NCBI GenBank assembly: GCA_000155695.1
Contig: DS990592.1
Coordinates: 4,598,060-4,662,059 of the forward strand
Length of the DNA: 64,000 bases
Direction: 5' to 3'
Source: Verrucomicrobiia bacterium DG1235
GTDB taxonomy: Bacteria; Verrucomicrobiota; Verrucomicrobiia; Opitutales; Opitutaceae
Shown: positions 41,999-52,658 of the stretch, piece after piece
How positions within the stretch are numbered: the stretch's first letter is position 1
How the letters are laid out: the number at the start of each line of letters is the position of its first letter
Program-made: the position numbers and the translations under genes
The notes under the pieces: model-generated
What the model was told of the DNA's origin: nothing
Database searches by the model: none
The model's input: the letters and a program-made list of their open reading frames with translations, nothing else

Positions 41999-43384
41999 AT
42001 GAGCGAGGCGCATGATAGGGCCGAATCGAAGTTGCGAGTGAATATGAAGCTCTCGGTGGTGGAGGGGCTTTTCGCGATGCCGATCTGTTTCTTCGCTTTG
42101 CCGGGAAATTTTCTGACTGCGAGTTTGGCGACGGAGGCGATCGGGCTGAAGGAGTCGGTCTATGGCGTGATTGCGTCTTTGCCGGCTTGGGCGAATGTCG
42201 TGCAGCTATTTGCGTTGCCTTGGTTGACGCGGCACTTGTCGCAGAAGACGATTTGCTTATCCTTTTCGTGGATACACTTGATGTGTTGGACGGCGATTGG
42301 GTATTCGCTGCCGAAGATCGCGATGGGAGGGCCTTGGCATTCGCCGACTTTGGTCGTGCTGCTGTTTGCCTTGGGAGCTTTGGCTTTCTCTTTGGTGAAT
42401 GTGAGCTGGACGTCTTGGGTGCAGGAGTGGCTACCGACGAAGGCTCGGGGAAAGTACTTGGGCAGGCGGAACCGATTGCTTCAGATCAGTACTGTGGCGT
42501 TTCTGGTGGCTGCGTCTTGGTTTATCGGATACTGGAAGGAGAGTGCCTTGTTCGGTTTTCAGATGGTGATTTTCGGGAGTGTGGCGATGCGGGCGGTTTC
42601 GATTGTATTGCAGCTTCGGATACTGCCGACGAAGCGGATAGCTGATGAACGAGGCTCGCGATTGGTGGAGCAGTTTTCCGTTATTTTGAAGAACAAGCCG
42701 TTGACTCGGTTTGTGCTTTTCGGCGCGGTGTTTGGTTTTACGGCGAATGTGATGGGGCCGTTTTTTCCGGTTTTCTTCTATAAGGCTTTGGGCATGAGCG
42801 TGGCCGAGGTGGCGCGGCTGGCGATGGTGGCGACTACTACGGGCGCTTTATCGATGCCGCTGTGGGGGCGCATTTGCGATAAGTATGGCTGCCGTCCCAG
42901 CTTGCTGATCGCATTGGGCGTCTGGATGGGAATTGGATATGGGTATTTTTTCGCGACTCCCGAGCGGCTTTGGGTGTTGTATGTGATCTGGGGAATAGGG
43001 GGTACGGCGGGAGCTGGCTTTTTGTTTGGATCGTTTAGCATGATTCTAAAGCTGATTCCGCCTGAGGCGAAGACGGCGGCGATCAGTTTTAACCTGGCGG
43101 CGAGTTCGCTGTCGGCTGCTGTCGCTCCGATCGTGGGCGGGTTTATATTCGCTTGGGCTGAATCGAGCTTCGTTGACCTAGTGGGCGTTTTTCATGTGAT
43201 GTCCTGTATCCATCATACGGCGACGCTGTTGACGGGCTTGATCTTGTTTGGGGTGGCGGAGCCGAAGGCGGCGACGCTGACTCAGGCGATCGGGGCGATG
43301 CGACCTATGCGGCAGTTGGGCGCATTGCTCGGCGTGTCGTTTTTGGCCAACTACAGTTTCTTTCGGAAGGAAGACGAGGAGTAG
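41999..43384 (+). CDS. Major facilitator superfamily transporter
   Basis: The 461-residue protein has about twelve hydrophobic segments. MFS traits are the loop after the second/third helix, a SWVQEWLPTKARGKYLGRRN segment, and in the second half SMPLWGRICDKYGCRPSLL, the D-x-x-G-x-R-x loop repeat. It resembles large unclassified MFS proteins of Verrucomicrobiota and related bacteria. The substrate cannot be judged. It starts 36 bp after tgt, so they may share a transcript. Confidence 0.8.
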   Translation: MSEAHDRAESKLRVNMKLSVVEGLFAMPICFFALPGNFLTASLATEAIGLKESVYGVIASLPAWANVVQLFALPWLTRHLSQKTICLSFSWIHLMCWTAIGYSLPKIAMGGPWHSPTLVVLLFALGALAFSLVNVSWTSWVQEWLPTKARGKYLGRRNRLLQISTVAFLVAASWFIGYWKESALFGFQMVIFGSVAMRAVSIVLQLRILPTKRIADERGSRLVEQFSVILKNKPLTRFVLFGAVFGFTANVMGPFFPVFFYKALGMSVAEVARLAMVATTTGALSMPLWGRICDKYGCRPSLLIALGVWMGIGYGYFFATPERLWVLYVIWGIGGTAGAGFLFGSFSMILKLIPPEAKTAAISFNLAASSLSAAVAPIVGGFIFAWAESSFVDLVGVFHVMSCIHHTATLLTGLILFGVAEPKAATLTQAIGAMRPMRQLGALLGVSFLANYSFFRKEDEE

Positions 43385-43470
43385 GAGCAACTTGGGTTCG
43401 GCATGGATTGACAGGATGATCAAGGTTTTGTGCTTTGGAGCCGTCTGACTGACTTGTAAACGATACGAAT

Positions 43471-44403
43471 ATGAGAATTTTGATAACTGGTGGGGCTGGT
43501 TTTTTGGGGAGTCATCTATGCGAGCGTTTGCTTGGCGAGGGTCATGAGGTGGTTTGTCTCGATAACCTTTTTACGGGGCGGAAGGCGAATATCGCCCACT
43601 TGCTTTCGAATCCGTATTTCGAGTTTGCGCGTCACGATGTGATCGATCCGTTTAAGTTCGAGGTCGATCAGATCTATAATTTGGCCTGTCCGGCGTCGCC
43701 GCCGCACTACCAGTACAATGCGATCAAGACGATCAAGACCTCGGTGATGGGGGCTATCAATTGTCTCGGGCTGGCGAAGCGGCTTCGGGCTCGCGTGTTT
43801 CAGGCTTCGACTTCGGAAATCTATGGAGATCCGGTCGAGCATCCGCAGACGGAGGCTTACTGGGGGAATGTGAATCCGATCGGGATTCGCTCTTGCTACG
43901 ACGAGGGGAAGCGTTGCGCGGAGACTTTGTTTTTCGACTACCATCGGCAGAATGGCGTGGATATCCGCATCGCTCGCATCTTCAACACTTACGGGCCGAG
44001 GATGTTGGCGAACGACGGGCGCGTGGTCTCGAATTTCATTGTGCAGGCCTTGAAGGGCGAGGATCTGACGATTTACGGGGATGGGTCGCAGACGCGCTCG
44101 TTCTGCTTCTACAGCGACCTGATCGAGGGCTTTATCCGCTTGATGAGTCAGGATGAGACGACGGGGCCGGTGAATATTGGAAATCCGGGCGAGTTTACGA
44201 TGCTGGAGCTGGCGGAGGCGGTGCTGAGGGAAGTCGGCTCGAAGTCGAAGCTGGTGCATCTCGATCTACCGGCGGATGACCCGAAGCAGCGTCAGCCGGA
44301 TATTTCGATCGCGAAGGAGAAGCTCGGCTGGGAGCCGAAGGTTCCGCTTGAAGAAGGGCTGCGGGAGACGATCGCTTATTTTCGGAAGGATCTGGGGGTA
44401 TGA
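43471..44403 (+). CDS. UDP-glucuronate decarboxylase-type epimerase (UXS)
   Basis: UXS converts UDP-glucuronate to UDP-xylose. The 310-residue extended SDR enzyme starts [18 protein letters not shown] (NAD-binding G-x-x-G-x-x-G), then has [50 protein letters not shown], catalytic [14 protein letters not shown] (Y-x3-K) and [20 protein letters not shown], a UXS hallmark. It is likely a sugar-nucleotide donor gene for surface polysaccharide, fitting the glycosyltransferases further right. A hairpin terminator follows. Confidence 0.92.
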   Translation: MRILITGGAGFLGSHLCERLLGEGHEVVCLDNLFTGRKANIAHLLSNPYFEFARHDVIDPFKFEVDQIYNLACPASPPHYQYNAIKTIKTSVMGAINCLGLAKRLRARVFQASTSEIYGDPVEHPQTEAYWGNVNPIGIRSCYDEGKRCAETLFFDYHRQNGVDIRIARIFNTYGPRMLANDGRVVSNFIVQALKGEDLTIYGDGSQTRSFCFYSDLIEGFIRLMSQDETTGPVNIGNPGEFTMLELAEAVLREVGSKSKLVHLDLPADDPKQRQPDISIAKEKLGWEPKVPLEEGLRETIAYFRKDLGV

Positions 44404-44445
44404 TTTTCCGTTTAGATCCTAAACTATGGTAAACCTTTTCGTTGC

Positions 44446-44485
44446 AAGCCTGTCCGCTTTTGTCTAGCCGGACAGGCTTTCAATT
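44446..44485 (+). terminator. Terminator between UXS gene and secA
   Basis: AAGCCTGTCCG (44446-44456) pairs perfectly with CGGACAGGCTT (44469-44479), followed by TCAATTT. It ends only 14 bp before the secA ATG, so it lies in the secA leader. Confidence 0.7.
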
Positions 44486-44498
44486 TACCCAAGCTCTA

Positions 44499-47414
44499 AT
44501 GCTATCGTCATTTTTCAAGAAATTCGCTGGGCGCTCCAATAAGAAGTGGCTCAAGTCGTGCGAACCAACTGTCGCTTTAATCAACGAGTTTGAAAGCTCG
44601 TACCAGTCTCTCTCGGAGGAGGAGCTTAAGGCAAACACCGCGAAGTTTCGGGAGCGCGTGGCCAACGGCGAGTCTTTGGACGACATCTTGCCTGAGGCCT
44701 TTGCCACGGTAAAAAACGCCGCTCGTCGACTAGTGGGCAGTACCGCGATGGTTTGCGGACGGGAGCAGCGTTGGGATATGGTGCACTATGATGTGCAGTT
44801 GGTAGGTGGTATGGCTTTGCACCAAGGCCGTATTGCTGAGATGGCGACGGGCGAGGGGAAGACGCTCGTATCGACGCTTCCGATTTACCTCAACGCGATG
44901 GCGAGTCGAAACGTGCAGTTGGTCACGGTCAATGAGTATCTTGCGCTGCGCGACTCTGAGTGGATGGGGCATCTTTTCACCTATCTGGGACTCACTGTCG
45001 GTTGTATCAAGAATCAGATGCCTCCGCCATTGAAGCGTGAGATGTATAAATGTGATGTCACCTACGGTACCGCTTCGGAATTCGGTTTCGACTACCTCCG
45101 TGATAACGGAATGGCTCATAGCAAGCAGGAGCAGGTGCAGAGAGACCATTTTTTCGTGATCATCGATGAAGTTGACTCGATCCTTGTGGACGAGGCTCGT
45201 ACGCCTCTCATCATATCGGGACCGGCTCCTATCCAGCGAGAGCAGCCATATACTCGCTTGAAGACGGCGATTGAAGGGCTCGTTTCGACGCAAAACCGCT
45301 TCTGCAATAATTTGATTGCCGAAGTGAAGAAGGAGCTCGAGAGCGGCGACTGTGATATGTGGGAGGTGGGTCTGAAGATGCTTCAGGTGAAGCTTGGCAT
45401 GCCTAAGAACAAGCAGTTGCTGCGTCTGCTCGAGAACGGGGAATACCGTAAGCTTCTCGATAAGTCTGACCTCGAGATGCATAGCGACATGAACAAGGAG
45501 AAATTCTTCGCATTGAAGGAGGACCTCTTTTTCGTGATCGACGAAAAGCAGCGCCAGGCGGACTTGACTGAGAATGGACGCACGGAGCTGCGCCCGGACA
45601 ATCCGGACGCCTTCGTTTTGCCGGATTTGGCGACCCGTTTTAGCGAGCTCGACAAGGATGCTTCGCTGAGCCCGGAGGAGAAGGACGCTATCAAGCTGAA
45701 GGAGCAAGAGGCTCTGGAGGTGGTTGGCGAGGATATCCACGCGATCAGTCAATTGCTTCGCGCCTACGCGCTTTACGAGAAAGACGTGGAGTACGTCGTG
45801 CAGGAGGGCAAGGTAGTGATCGTCGATGAGAACACGGGCCGCGTAATGGCGGGGCGTCGTTGGGGTGATGGCTTGCACCAGGCGGTCGAGGCGAAGGAGA
45901 ACGTGACTATCGAACGTGAAACGAGGACTTTCGCGACTGTCACGGTTCAGAATTATTTTCGCTTGTACGACAAGTTGTCGGGAATGACGGGTACGGCTGA
46001 AACCGAAGCGACGGAATTTCACGATATCTACAATTTGGGCGTAGCTGTTATTCCGACCAACAAGCCTTGTATTCGCATCGATGAAAACGACGTTATCTAC
46101 AAGTCGCGCCGCGAGAAGTACAACGCAGTGGTCGACGAGGTTGAGGCGGCTCACAAGAAAGGGCAGCCGGTGCTGGTCGGAACGGTTTCCGTCGAGGCGT
46201 CGGAATTGGTGGGTCGAATGCTGCGACGGAAGAATATCGCCCACAATGTTTTGAACGCGAAATTTCACCAGCAAGAGGCGGAAATCGTAGCTCGAGCGGG
46301 GATGAAGGGCGCTGTGACAATCGCTACGAACATGGCCGGACGTGGTACCGACATCAAACTTGGCGAAGGGGTCAAGGAAGCTGGCGGTTTGCTCGTGATC
46401 GGCACGGAGCGTCACGAGTCTAGGCGTATCGACCGCCAGTTGCGTGGACGTTGCTCTCGCCAGGGTGATCCCGGGCGTTCGAAGTTCTATATTTCGCTCG
46501 AGGACGATCTGATGCGTCTCTTCGCGAATTCAGGGTTTATGGCTAAGATCCTCCATGGGTCGATGGAGGAGGGCGAACCGCTCGAGCACTCCCTGTTGAA
46601 TCGCTCGATTGAGACAGCTCAGAAGAAGGTCGAGGGCAGCAATTACTCGGTCCGCAAGCGTCTTCTTCAGTACGACGACGTGCTCAACAAGCAGAGAGAA
46701 ATCATTTATGGACTGCGCAACGAAGCGCTTCATAGCGATACGCCGTTTGAAACCGTTCTGGAGCTGGTCGAAGAGGAGGTCGCGGATCGCCTTGATGAAG
46801 CTAAGGGTGACTTGGCTGGATTCGTGACTTGGGCGAATTCTCATTTTCCGATCGGTTTGTCGGAGGAAACGGTTTCGAGCAAGTCAGGTGATGAGCAGTT
46901 GAAGGCGGTGCTAGATTCCATCCGAGAGGCTTATCGAATCAAGAAAACGGCGGAAAACGAGGCGGCTCTCGAGCATCTCGAGCGCTACGTGCTGTTGAGC
47001 TCGATCGATGGTCGTTGGCAGGAGCATCTTACTGAGATGGAGGACCTTAGGCGGAATGTCGGCCTCAGAAGCTATGGACAAAAAGATCCTCTCAACGAGT
47101 ACAAGAACGAGGCCTATATTTATTTTGAAGAACTCATGCGGAACGTGAGGTCTCAGGTTTGTACTCGGCTTTTCCGAACTGCTACGAACCTCGTGGCGAT
47201 CGAGAATGTGAAAAACATGCTCGCTCGCCAGGCGGTCGCTCAAGGCGGGGGAGCGGAGCCGGTAGCGCAGGGGCAGGCCAAGCTGAAGGGGGCTCAAGGC
47301 AAGGAGGTGCAGTTGCCCAAGGTCGCGATAAAGAGAAATCTTCCTAAGGTAGGGCGGAATGAACCCTGTCCCTGCGGGAGCGGTAAGAAGTTTAAACAGT
47401 GTTGCGGTAGGTAG
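44499..47414 (+). CDS. secA: Protein translocase ATPase SecA
   Basis: SecA drives preprotein export through SecYEG. From ATG 44499 it has 971 residues. Visible motifs are Walker [14 protein letters not shown], the [23 protein letters not shown] box, [42 protein letters not shown] and [19 protein letters not shown] segment of about 150 residues (about 270-420), charged and helical, enlarges the preprotein cross-linking region. The C-terminus is the zinc-binding tail [16 protein letters not shown], the SecB-binding type. The longer upstream frame is not used. Confidence 0.96.
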   Translation: MLSSFFKKFAGRSNKKWLKSCEPTVALINEFESSYQSLSEEELKANTAKFRERVANGESLDDILPEAFATVKNAARRLVGSTAMVCGREQRWDMVHYDVQLVGGMALHQGRIAEMATGEGKTLVSTLPIYLNAMASRNVQLVTVNEYLALRDSEWMGHLFTYLGLTVGCIKNQMPPPLKREMYKCDVTYGTASEFGFDYLRDNGMAHSKQEQVQRDHFFVIIDEVDSILVDEARTPLIISGPAPIQREQPYTRLKTAIEGLVSTQNRFCNNLIAEVKKELESGDCDMWEVGLKMLQVKLGMPKNKQLLRLLENGEYRKLLDKSDLEMHSDMNKEKFFALKEDLFFVIDEKQRQADLTENGRTELRPDNPDAFVLPDLATRFSELDKDASLSPEEKDAIKLKEQEALEVVGEDIHAISQLLRAYALYEKDVEYVVQEGKVVIVDENTGRVMAGRRWGDGLHQAVEAKENVTIERETRTFATVTVQNYFRLYDKLSGMTGTAETEATEFHDIYNLGVAVIPTNKPCIRIDENDVIYKSRREKYNAVVDEVEAAHKKGQPVLVGTVSVEASELVGRMLRRKNIAHNVLNAKFHQQEAEIVARAGMKGAVTIATNMAGRGTDIKLGEGVKEAGGLLVIGTERHESRRIDRQLRGRCSRQGDPGRSKFYISLEDDLMRLFANSGFMAKILHGSMEEGEPLEHSLLNRSIETAQKKVEGSNYSVRKRLLQYDDVLNKQREIIYGLRNEALHSDTPFETVLELVEEEVADRLDEAKGDLAGFVTWANSHFPIGLSEETVSSKSGDEQLKAVLDSIREAYRIKKTAENEAALEHLERYVLLSSIDGRWQEHLTEMEDLRRNVGLRSYGQKDPLNEYKNEAYIYFEELMRNVRSQVCTRLFRTATNLVAIENVKNMLARQAVAQGGGAEPVAQGQAKLKGAQGKEVQLPKVAIKRNLPKVGRNEPCPCGSGKKFKQCCGR

Positions 47415-47499
47415 TTTCCGTGTTTTACTTCAAGAGGTATTGGCTCGAACCGATCTAAGCTTGGTGCGGTTGGTCCGCCGAAAAATTATTTTAAGCAAA

Positions 47500-47530
47500 T
47501 TGACACTTGATGCATCCGTAAAGGTATCTA
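47500..47530 (+). promoter_or_regulatory. Possible promoter of the secreted protein pair
   Basis: TTGACA (47500-47505) and TATCTA (47525-47530) are separated by 19 bp, one or two bases longer than ideal, about 45 bp before the ATG at 47574. Confidence 0.3.
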
Positions 47531-47573
47531 CTCTCGTAATGCTTCGTATTCCCCCCATTCAATTAGAAATTAT

Positions 47574-48611
47574 ATGAAAAACAAGGTGTCTATTTTTCTC
47601 ACTCGAGCGACTGCCTTGGCTCTACTCGCTGCCCCATTTTGTCCGATCCAAGCCCAGGAGGTTTACTCCGCGACGATCGGCGCAGTAGCGGTTAAAGTCC
47701 CAAGTCAATCGGACGTAATGGTTGCCCTGCCGTTCAAGCAGGAAAAAGCGGCTGGCGGAAACGTCACCGCTGTTGACGGTTCGGTAGCGTCTCTGGGAGC
47801 AGACACGCTGACTGAAGGCGAGTTTAACGCCACAGACGGAATTGCGTCCCACTACCTTTATGTTGAAAATGAAGGTCTCAAAGGACGTCATTTCGACATC
47901 GTCTCGAACACGGCATCGGCCGTCACTCTTGACGCCGCGGATCTCACCGGGCTGTCCGGAGCGAACGTGTCGATTAGAGCTCACTGGACGCTAGGAACGC
48001 TCTTCCCGGAAGGGGTGGGCTACTTCAAAGAATCGCAAGCGGGGCGCCGCGTCGTAGAGGTGATCGTTCCGGATCTGAGATCAGTAGGTGGGGGCTTGGC
48101 TGCCAATCGTATTTTCTATTTCTACGAAGACGATACTGAAGCTGCTTGGCGGGAAGTCGGAAAACCTCTAGAATCAAATCTAAATTCAGCAGTGATCGAG
48201 CCGGGCACAGCTTTTGTTGTCCGAAACAACGGAGCTACGGATCTTGATTATTTCTTCTTCGGAGAGGTTGAATATGGTCCGCTGGCTATTCCAATCGTTT
48301 CTGCGACAGGTGATAGCATCGACAATTTCGTTGCCGTTGAACGTCCCCTTGGTCTGACAATCAACGATCTGCAGCTTCATAGCAGTGGCGTTTTTGGCGC
48401 AGACGACAGGTTGTTGGTCTTCTCAATGGCGGGAGGAAAGAATCAAGCCCCGAAGGCTTACCAATATACGGGAGGGGCCTGGCAGTTAGAGGGCGATTCC
48501 GCCGACGCCGGTTCTACGATGATCAAAGCTGGTCAAGGAATCGCTGTTCGAAAGGCAGCAGGAATAGACGGTACAAATTACTGGGTTAACGAATGGAGTC
48601 TCGCACAATGA
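47574..48611 (+). CDS. Secreted protein of the TIGR02597 type
   Basis: The 345-residue protein has a signal peptide (FLTRATALALLAAPFCPIQA) and then beta-rich sequence with SDVMVALPFKQE, ANRIFYFYEDD, GTAFVVRNNGA and a final WVNEWSLAQ, consistent with the TIGR02597 proteins that are mostly reported from Verrucomicrobiota. Function of the family is unknown. It overlaps the next gene as ATGA, and the two probably act together at the outer surface. Confidence 0.7.
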   Translation: MKNKVSIFLTRATALALLAAPFCPIQAQEVYSATIGAVAVKVPSQSDVMVALPFKQEKAAGGNVTAVDGSVASLGADTLTEGEFNATDGIASHYLYVENEGLKGRHFDIVSNTASAVTLDAADLTGLSGANVSIRAHWTLGTLFPEGVGYFKESQAGRRVVEVIVPDLRSVGGGLAANRIFYFYEDDTEAAWREVGKPLESNLNSAVIEPGTAFVVRNNGATDLDYFFFGEVEYGPLAIPIVSATGDSIDNFVAVERPLGLTINDLQLHSSGVFGADDRLLVFSMAGGKNQAPKAYQYTGGAWQLEGDSADAGSTMIKAGQGIAVRKAAGIDGTNYWVNEWSLAQ

Positions 48612-50398
48612 AAAAACTAGCAGCATTTACAATCGCCGCAGGACTCGCGGTCAGCGGTGCTTCCGCGAAAGTCTCATTCTCGCTCGATATCGAAGCTCTC
48701 GCACAGAGTGATGGAGTGAACAGCATATCAGACAGTGGTCTGATCGTGCTCGTAGTCGATACAGGTGACGATGGGTTTCAGTTACCGGGTGGTGGGAGCA
48801 TAGCTTCAGGCAATGATGAAGTGGTGACCTATTGGGACCTTGACGACTATGATTTTGCCTCGCCTGACATAACTTTGTTAACCGAGGGGGGAGTTAGCTA
48901 CGGATCGAATTGGAGTGAGGACGATAAACTCGCACTCTTTTGGTTTCCAACGCTATCGTCTTCAAACATGAGTCCGGCTGCTGATACAGCGTATGGAGTA
49001 TTTGCGGACGCGATTGGTTTGGCGAGCGGTGACGAGTGGGTGATGCCCGCTGATGGAACGCTACTCCATAGCCTAAAGCTTTTTACTGCAGCAGCGACGA
49101 AACTAGTGTCTCTCGGTGACGTTCCGAGCTCAGCAGGCAAGACGGCTTTTGCGGTTAATAACCCACCATCGACCACTGCGCCTGCTGCTCCTAGTTTAGG
49201 AGTAGTTAATGCTGGGGGTAAGAGTACGCTCACATGGACCGCATCTGGTGATACTGCCGGTGGTTTTATCGTACAGCGTAAAACACCTTCTGGCGACTGG
49301 GAAAGTATAGGTGTCGTTGATGGTGGCGACAATTCTTTCGAAGATACTAATGTTATGCCAGGCCGAGAATATGAATATAGACTGTTTTCTGTCGGGTCCT
49401 TTGCCGCGACTCTAAGCAATCTTCCCTCTGCAATTACATCGGAAAGATCGTATTTTGCCAATATCTCATCTCGAGCCTATGTAGATCAGGATAGTGCTCT
49501 AGCTCCTTTTAAGCTTCTGAATGTCGGAGCGCGACTGGCTGGTAATGATCCTCTCAAGAAACTCATGGCGCTAGGCTTCGGGCCGTATCACAATGAGAAC
49601 AATAACATCTCAACTTGGACTGACGAAGTGCTCCTTGAGTATTATCTGGGAGGTTCCGAGGTTGCAACCAATGATGATTGGATGGAAGACTTTACTAACC
49701 CTGGTAACCCTAATCCAGATACTGACGACATAAAGCTGACTATGGCGAATGTGGGGTCGCCCGTTTTCTTCGACGATTCGAAGGATGCTGTAATTCTGGA
49801 GGATGTTGCTACCAACGCCAGTGTGCTTTTCAGAGCGACATCTTCAGGCGTAAGTGGAAATATAGCGGTAGGTCTTTTCGACGCTGAGTTCGATGGTCCT
49901 GGTGGACCGATAATTCATGACAATCGAATTGTTAATTTATCTTCGAGAGGCTATCTGGCTGATGGCGGAATTTTTAATGGAGGAATTATCATTAAAGGGA
50001 ACGTCCCGAAAGAGGTTTTGGCCGTGATTCAAGGTCCTTATGTTCGTGACGCTTTGAATGGTAACCCGGATATTGTGTTAGAGAACCCGAGACTCGAAGT
50101 GACGCGACTTCAGGGGCCTAACGGAAATCAACTCATTATTACCAATAATGATTGGGATGACCAAGATGGTGTAGCTGATCCGTCGAATGGTTTGTTGGCA
50201 GTTGAGACTAATATGGAGCGACTGACTCGGGTTTTAGAAGCACGAAACTTTCAAACTGAGCATATGAGCCTGGATGCTGCGGTTTTGCTGACTTTAGATC
50301 CAGGTCGCTATATTTTCCGAGTTTATGCGGAAGATGATGGAGTCAGTTCGCCAGACGGGTCTGCTGTAATTGCTCTTTGGGAGAATGAAATAGACTAA
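48608..50398 (+). CDS. Secreted beta-rich protein with fibronectin type III-like domain
   Basis: From the internal ATG at 48608 it has 596 residues (the frame from 48593 is five codons longer). A signal peptide ([20 protein letters not shown]) is followed by a beta-rich domain. Around residues 190-280 comes a fibronectin-type III-like domain ([32 protein letters not shown]). The C-terminal half holds two related modules, each starting [16 protein letters not shown] or [16 protein letters not shown] and containing [11 protein letters not shown] or [11 protein letters not shown]. It is probably exported and attached to the surface; its ligand is unknown. A strong terminator follows at 50419. 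Confidence 0.7.
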   Translation: MKKLAAFTIAAGLAVSGASAKVSFSLDIEALAQSDGVNSISDSGLIVLVVDTGDDGFQLPGGGSIASGNDEVVTYWDLDDYDFASPDITLLTEGGVSYGSNWSEDDKLALFWFPTLSSSNMSPAADTAYGVFADAIGLASGDEWVMPADGTLLHSLKLFTAAATKLVSLGDVPSSAGKTAFAVNNPPSTTAPAAPSLGVVNAGGKSTLTWTASGDTAGGFIVQRKTPSGDWESIGVVDGGDNSFEDTNVMPGREYEYRLFSVGSFAATLSNLPSAITSERSYFANISSRAYVDQDSALAPFKLLNVGARLAGNDPLKKLMALGFGPYHNENNNISTWTDEVLLEYYLGGSEVATNDDWMEDFTNPGNPNPDTDDIKLTMANVGSPVFFDDSKDAVILEDVATNASVLFRATSSGVSGNIAVGLFDAEFDGPGGPIIHDNRIVNLSSRGYLADGGIFNGGIIIKGNVPKEVLAVIQGPYVRDALNGNPDIVLENPRLEVTRLQGPNGNQLIITNNDWDDQDGVADPSNGLLAVETNMERLTRVLEARNFQTEHMSLDAAVLLTLDPGRYIFRVYAEDDGVSSPDGSAVIALWENEID

Positions 50399-50418
50399 AA
50401 TACTCCTAGAATTCCTTT

Positions 50419-50454
50419 GAAGAGCCTGTCTTTTTCGAGACAGGCTCTTCTTGT
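50419..50454 (+). terminator. Strong terminator after the secreted protein pair
   Basis: GAAGAGCCTGTCT (50419-50431) pairs perfectly with AGACAGGCTCTTC (50438-50450), a 13-bp stem, followed by TTGT. Confidence 0.8.
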
Positions 50455-50684
50455 ATCTGTATTTGTGGATGGTAAATAAGGCCCTGTTGTCCGATTGGAA
50501 GGAAAGCGTGTCGCGAAGCGGCATGCCATTCGTCTAGACTGAGCTCTTCTATTTGTAGCGACAAGCGTCCTAGGCTTGTAAGCCGGTACAGAATCCACCC
50601 CTAGGCTGATCTTGTACCGCTTACTTCGATCGGAGGCATCGCGTATTTGAATAGAGGATACGCGTTGCGGATAGACCGTTTTCT

Positions 50685-50988
50685 TCAGCGTTGGTACCAG
50701 GCCTTGGCCATCCCGTCCTTGAGGTCGATTCTCCCCAAGGAGCAACGAGAGGGCTTCGTTCTTGAGCGTAAGTTTGCCGCTTGAAGTGTCGACTCCGAGA
50801 GGCCACGTGAAACCTCCCTTCTCAAGGCGTTTGGCCAGGACCCAGAGTCCCGTTCCGTCCCAGAACAGAATCTTGAGGCGGTTGCACCGCCTGTTCGAGA
50901 AAACGAATAGTCCGCCACTCAGTGGGTTTTCTTTCGGATGGTTGATCGCGACCGCGTAGAGACCGTCGAAGCTCTTTCGCATACCCAC
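50685..50988 (-). pseudogene. IS66 tnpB-like, frameshifted
   Basis: TnpB is recognised by [34 protein letters not shown] and [21 protein letters not shown]. Near 50740 the reading changes frame: one frame continues [10 protein letters not shown] while another gives [17 protein letters not shown], the expected TnpB C-terminus, before a stop at 50685. The gene is therefore broken by a frameshift. Confidence 0.7.
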
Positions 50989-51092
50989 GGAATTAATCGC
51001 CAGTTAAATGCGAATCGCGGAGGAAAAACTCAGCATGCCTTCAGCTCCCGTTTCCAGCCTCCGATGAAGGACTTTTGGGCATTCATAGGAAA

Positions 51093-51332
51093 CTACGCCC
51101 AAAGACCATTGGGCAAGGCCACTTTCAATCGCTGGTCGGTTTCCTGTTCTCCGGCAAGCTCGACGAACTGAACCGACTTCATCGGTCCAGGTCCGAGCCA
51201 ACGTTTCAGAGTCGGATAGCTCAGTTTCATCTCCTTGTAGAAAGGCGAGGTTTACAATCCGCTTTGGCGGAAGGGCTCGAAAAGCTCCTTCTTCTGGTCT
51301 TGGGTGTAACGTTCTCCTGGTTCAGTGGACAT
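51093..51332 (-). pseudogene. IS66 tnpA-like with in-frame stop
   Basis: The minus strand from ATG 51332 reads MSTEPGERYTQDQKKELFEP and continues to a stop codon (TAA at 51254-51252) at codon 27; beyond it the same frame gives YKEMKLSYPTLKRWLGPGP and QRLKVALPNGLWA before the next stop at 51093. The pattern is an IS66 OrfA-type protein, disrupted by a nonsense mutation. Confidence 0.65.
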
Positions 51333-51524
51333 GAAGGAACATTAGCGGAAAAACGATCAAACGGCTAGGGGACAGATTCTGTACCGCTTACTCTCATTCT
51401 GTATCACGTGCAGTCGATGTGCTGCCCGTCGGGTGGAAAGCCGGTATTTTGACTGTAACGCTTACCTTGGGGCTGTGTTTTGTGCAATTTGTTTGCGAGT
51501 GGTACAGCAAGTTTACTTTGGGGC

Positions 51525-52655
51525 TTAGTCGGCAATGTTTGATCCTTCAAGTAATGATTCGTGTATCACAAGTGTTTTGTCTGTTTTCTTGATTAAGGGT
51601 AGAGATGTAATTAAATCCTTTCGAATCTTTTCTAGTTTAATATCAATATTTCCTCGTTTTGCTAAATAACCGAACGGTTTTGCGTTATGTACTTTTCCAG
51701 AAAGTTCGTTTAACAAAATGGAACCCAGTTCAGAAGTGTAGTGACTTGTGTCCAGCCAGTATTTCGGATTTTGAGTGTATTCAGATACCTCTGTGAAATC
51801 GTAAAAATTTGTTATTTCCGTTAGCCTCCGTTTAAATTCGTCAATAGTATTCCTATCCCGAGCATAGAGTGTCTTGTGGAATCTGGGGGTGATGAAAAAA
51901 TTGATTCGAATATTTTTTTCTCTACACAGCTTTATGGTCTCCGATATTTCTGTAAGTAATTCTGATGATCTGGGGTCTTGCTTTAGAAGGTGGAGTCCAT
52001 GTGGGCGCTGCTTAAGTAGTTTTTTCTTATGTTTATCGAGATCAAAATTTGAAGGTAGTTCATGCCCTCTTTTTGTGTAATTCTCAATTGTCCAACTGAA
52101 TTCAATTAATTTTCTGTTACCTTTTAGTATATCTAGATCTTCAAAAGTTACAGGTTTGAAAAGGTAGAATATGTAGTATTTTATCCACTCGAAACTATTG
52201 CTAGGGTGCGGGTAAAAGTTGTATAATTTGTAGTCGTCTCGAAGCCTGTATAGGTCGGCGTCATCGAGGGCAAATATGACGTTTGTCAGTTCAACTCCAT
52301 GCGATATTAGTGTTTTTAAGTTATGTAAATGTTCATAAGGGGCTCCGCCGGGGTAGGTTAGCTTGTACCACTTTCCTCCGAGGGTCTCGTTCAGTTGTTC
52401 GGTTCCAAACCCATGAAAGACTCGTGATGATCCGAATATGACGCTGTTGAAATTTTCCTTGTTTTTGATAAGGTGAGAAACTCTTAGAAATGAAGCATTT
52501 ACTCTAGGATGGGGCTGAACTATATTGTAAGCGTGTTTAATGTCTTCATTGAGTACGCGCCAGCGATCAATACGGTAGTGGATTGTTGGAATAGTTGACA
52601 GTCCGATTATAAAAAAGACGGAAAAAAATATACAGAAACGAATTTTTGATTTCAT
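51525..52655 (-). CDS. SGNH/DltD-AlgX-type protein partnered with an MBOAT acyltransferase
   Basis: The 376-residue protein has an N-terminal membrane anchor (RFCIFFSVFFIIGLSTIP), then a GSSRVFHGFG block near residue 73 and, near the C-terminus, LDTSHYTSELGSILLNEL, where D and H are the late catalytic residues of SGNH hydrolases. Such DltD/AlgX-like proteins act with an MBOAT partner to transfer acyl groups onto polysaccharides in the periplasm. The adjacent gene is such a partner, 3 bp away. The gene is AT-rich, unlike the housekeeping genes left of it. Confidence 0.65.
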   Translation of the reverse strand: MKSKIRFCIFFSVFFIIGLSTIPTIHYRIDRWRVLNEDIKHAYNIVQPHPRVNASFLRVSHLIKNKENFNSVIFGSSRVFHGFGTEQLNETLGGKWYKLTYPGGAPYEHLHNLKTLISHGVELTNVIFALDDADLYRLRDDYKLYNFYPHPSNSFEWIKYYIFYLFKPVTFEDLDILKGNRKLIEFSWTIENYTKRGHELPSNFDLDKHKKKLLKQRPHGLHLLKQDPRSSELLTEISETIKLCREKNIRINFFITPRFHKTLYARDRNTIDEFKRRLTEITNFYDFTEVSEYTQNPKYWLDTSHYTSELGSILLNELSGKVHNAKPFGYLAKRGNIDIKLEKIRKDLITSLPLIKKTDKTLVIHESLLEGSNIAD

Positions 52656-52658
52656 AAT

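Larger units (their letters stand above)
50578..51391. mobile_element. Degenerate IS66-family remnant
   Basis: The left end GTAAGCCGGTACAGAATCC at 50578 and the right end, read inward on the minus strand from 51391 as GTAAGCGGTACAGAATCTG, are imperfect inverted repeats with the GTAAGCGGT-type tips common in IS66 elements. They enclose broken tnpA and tnpB genes; the large transposase gene (tnpC) is missing. No target duplication is obvious in the immediate flanks. The region is therefore an internally deleted relic. Confidence 0.7.

Noticed and set aside
44730-46415. 561-codon minus-strand frame opposite secA
   Set aside because: It is a shadow of SecA; motifs on the plus strand are unmistakable.
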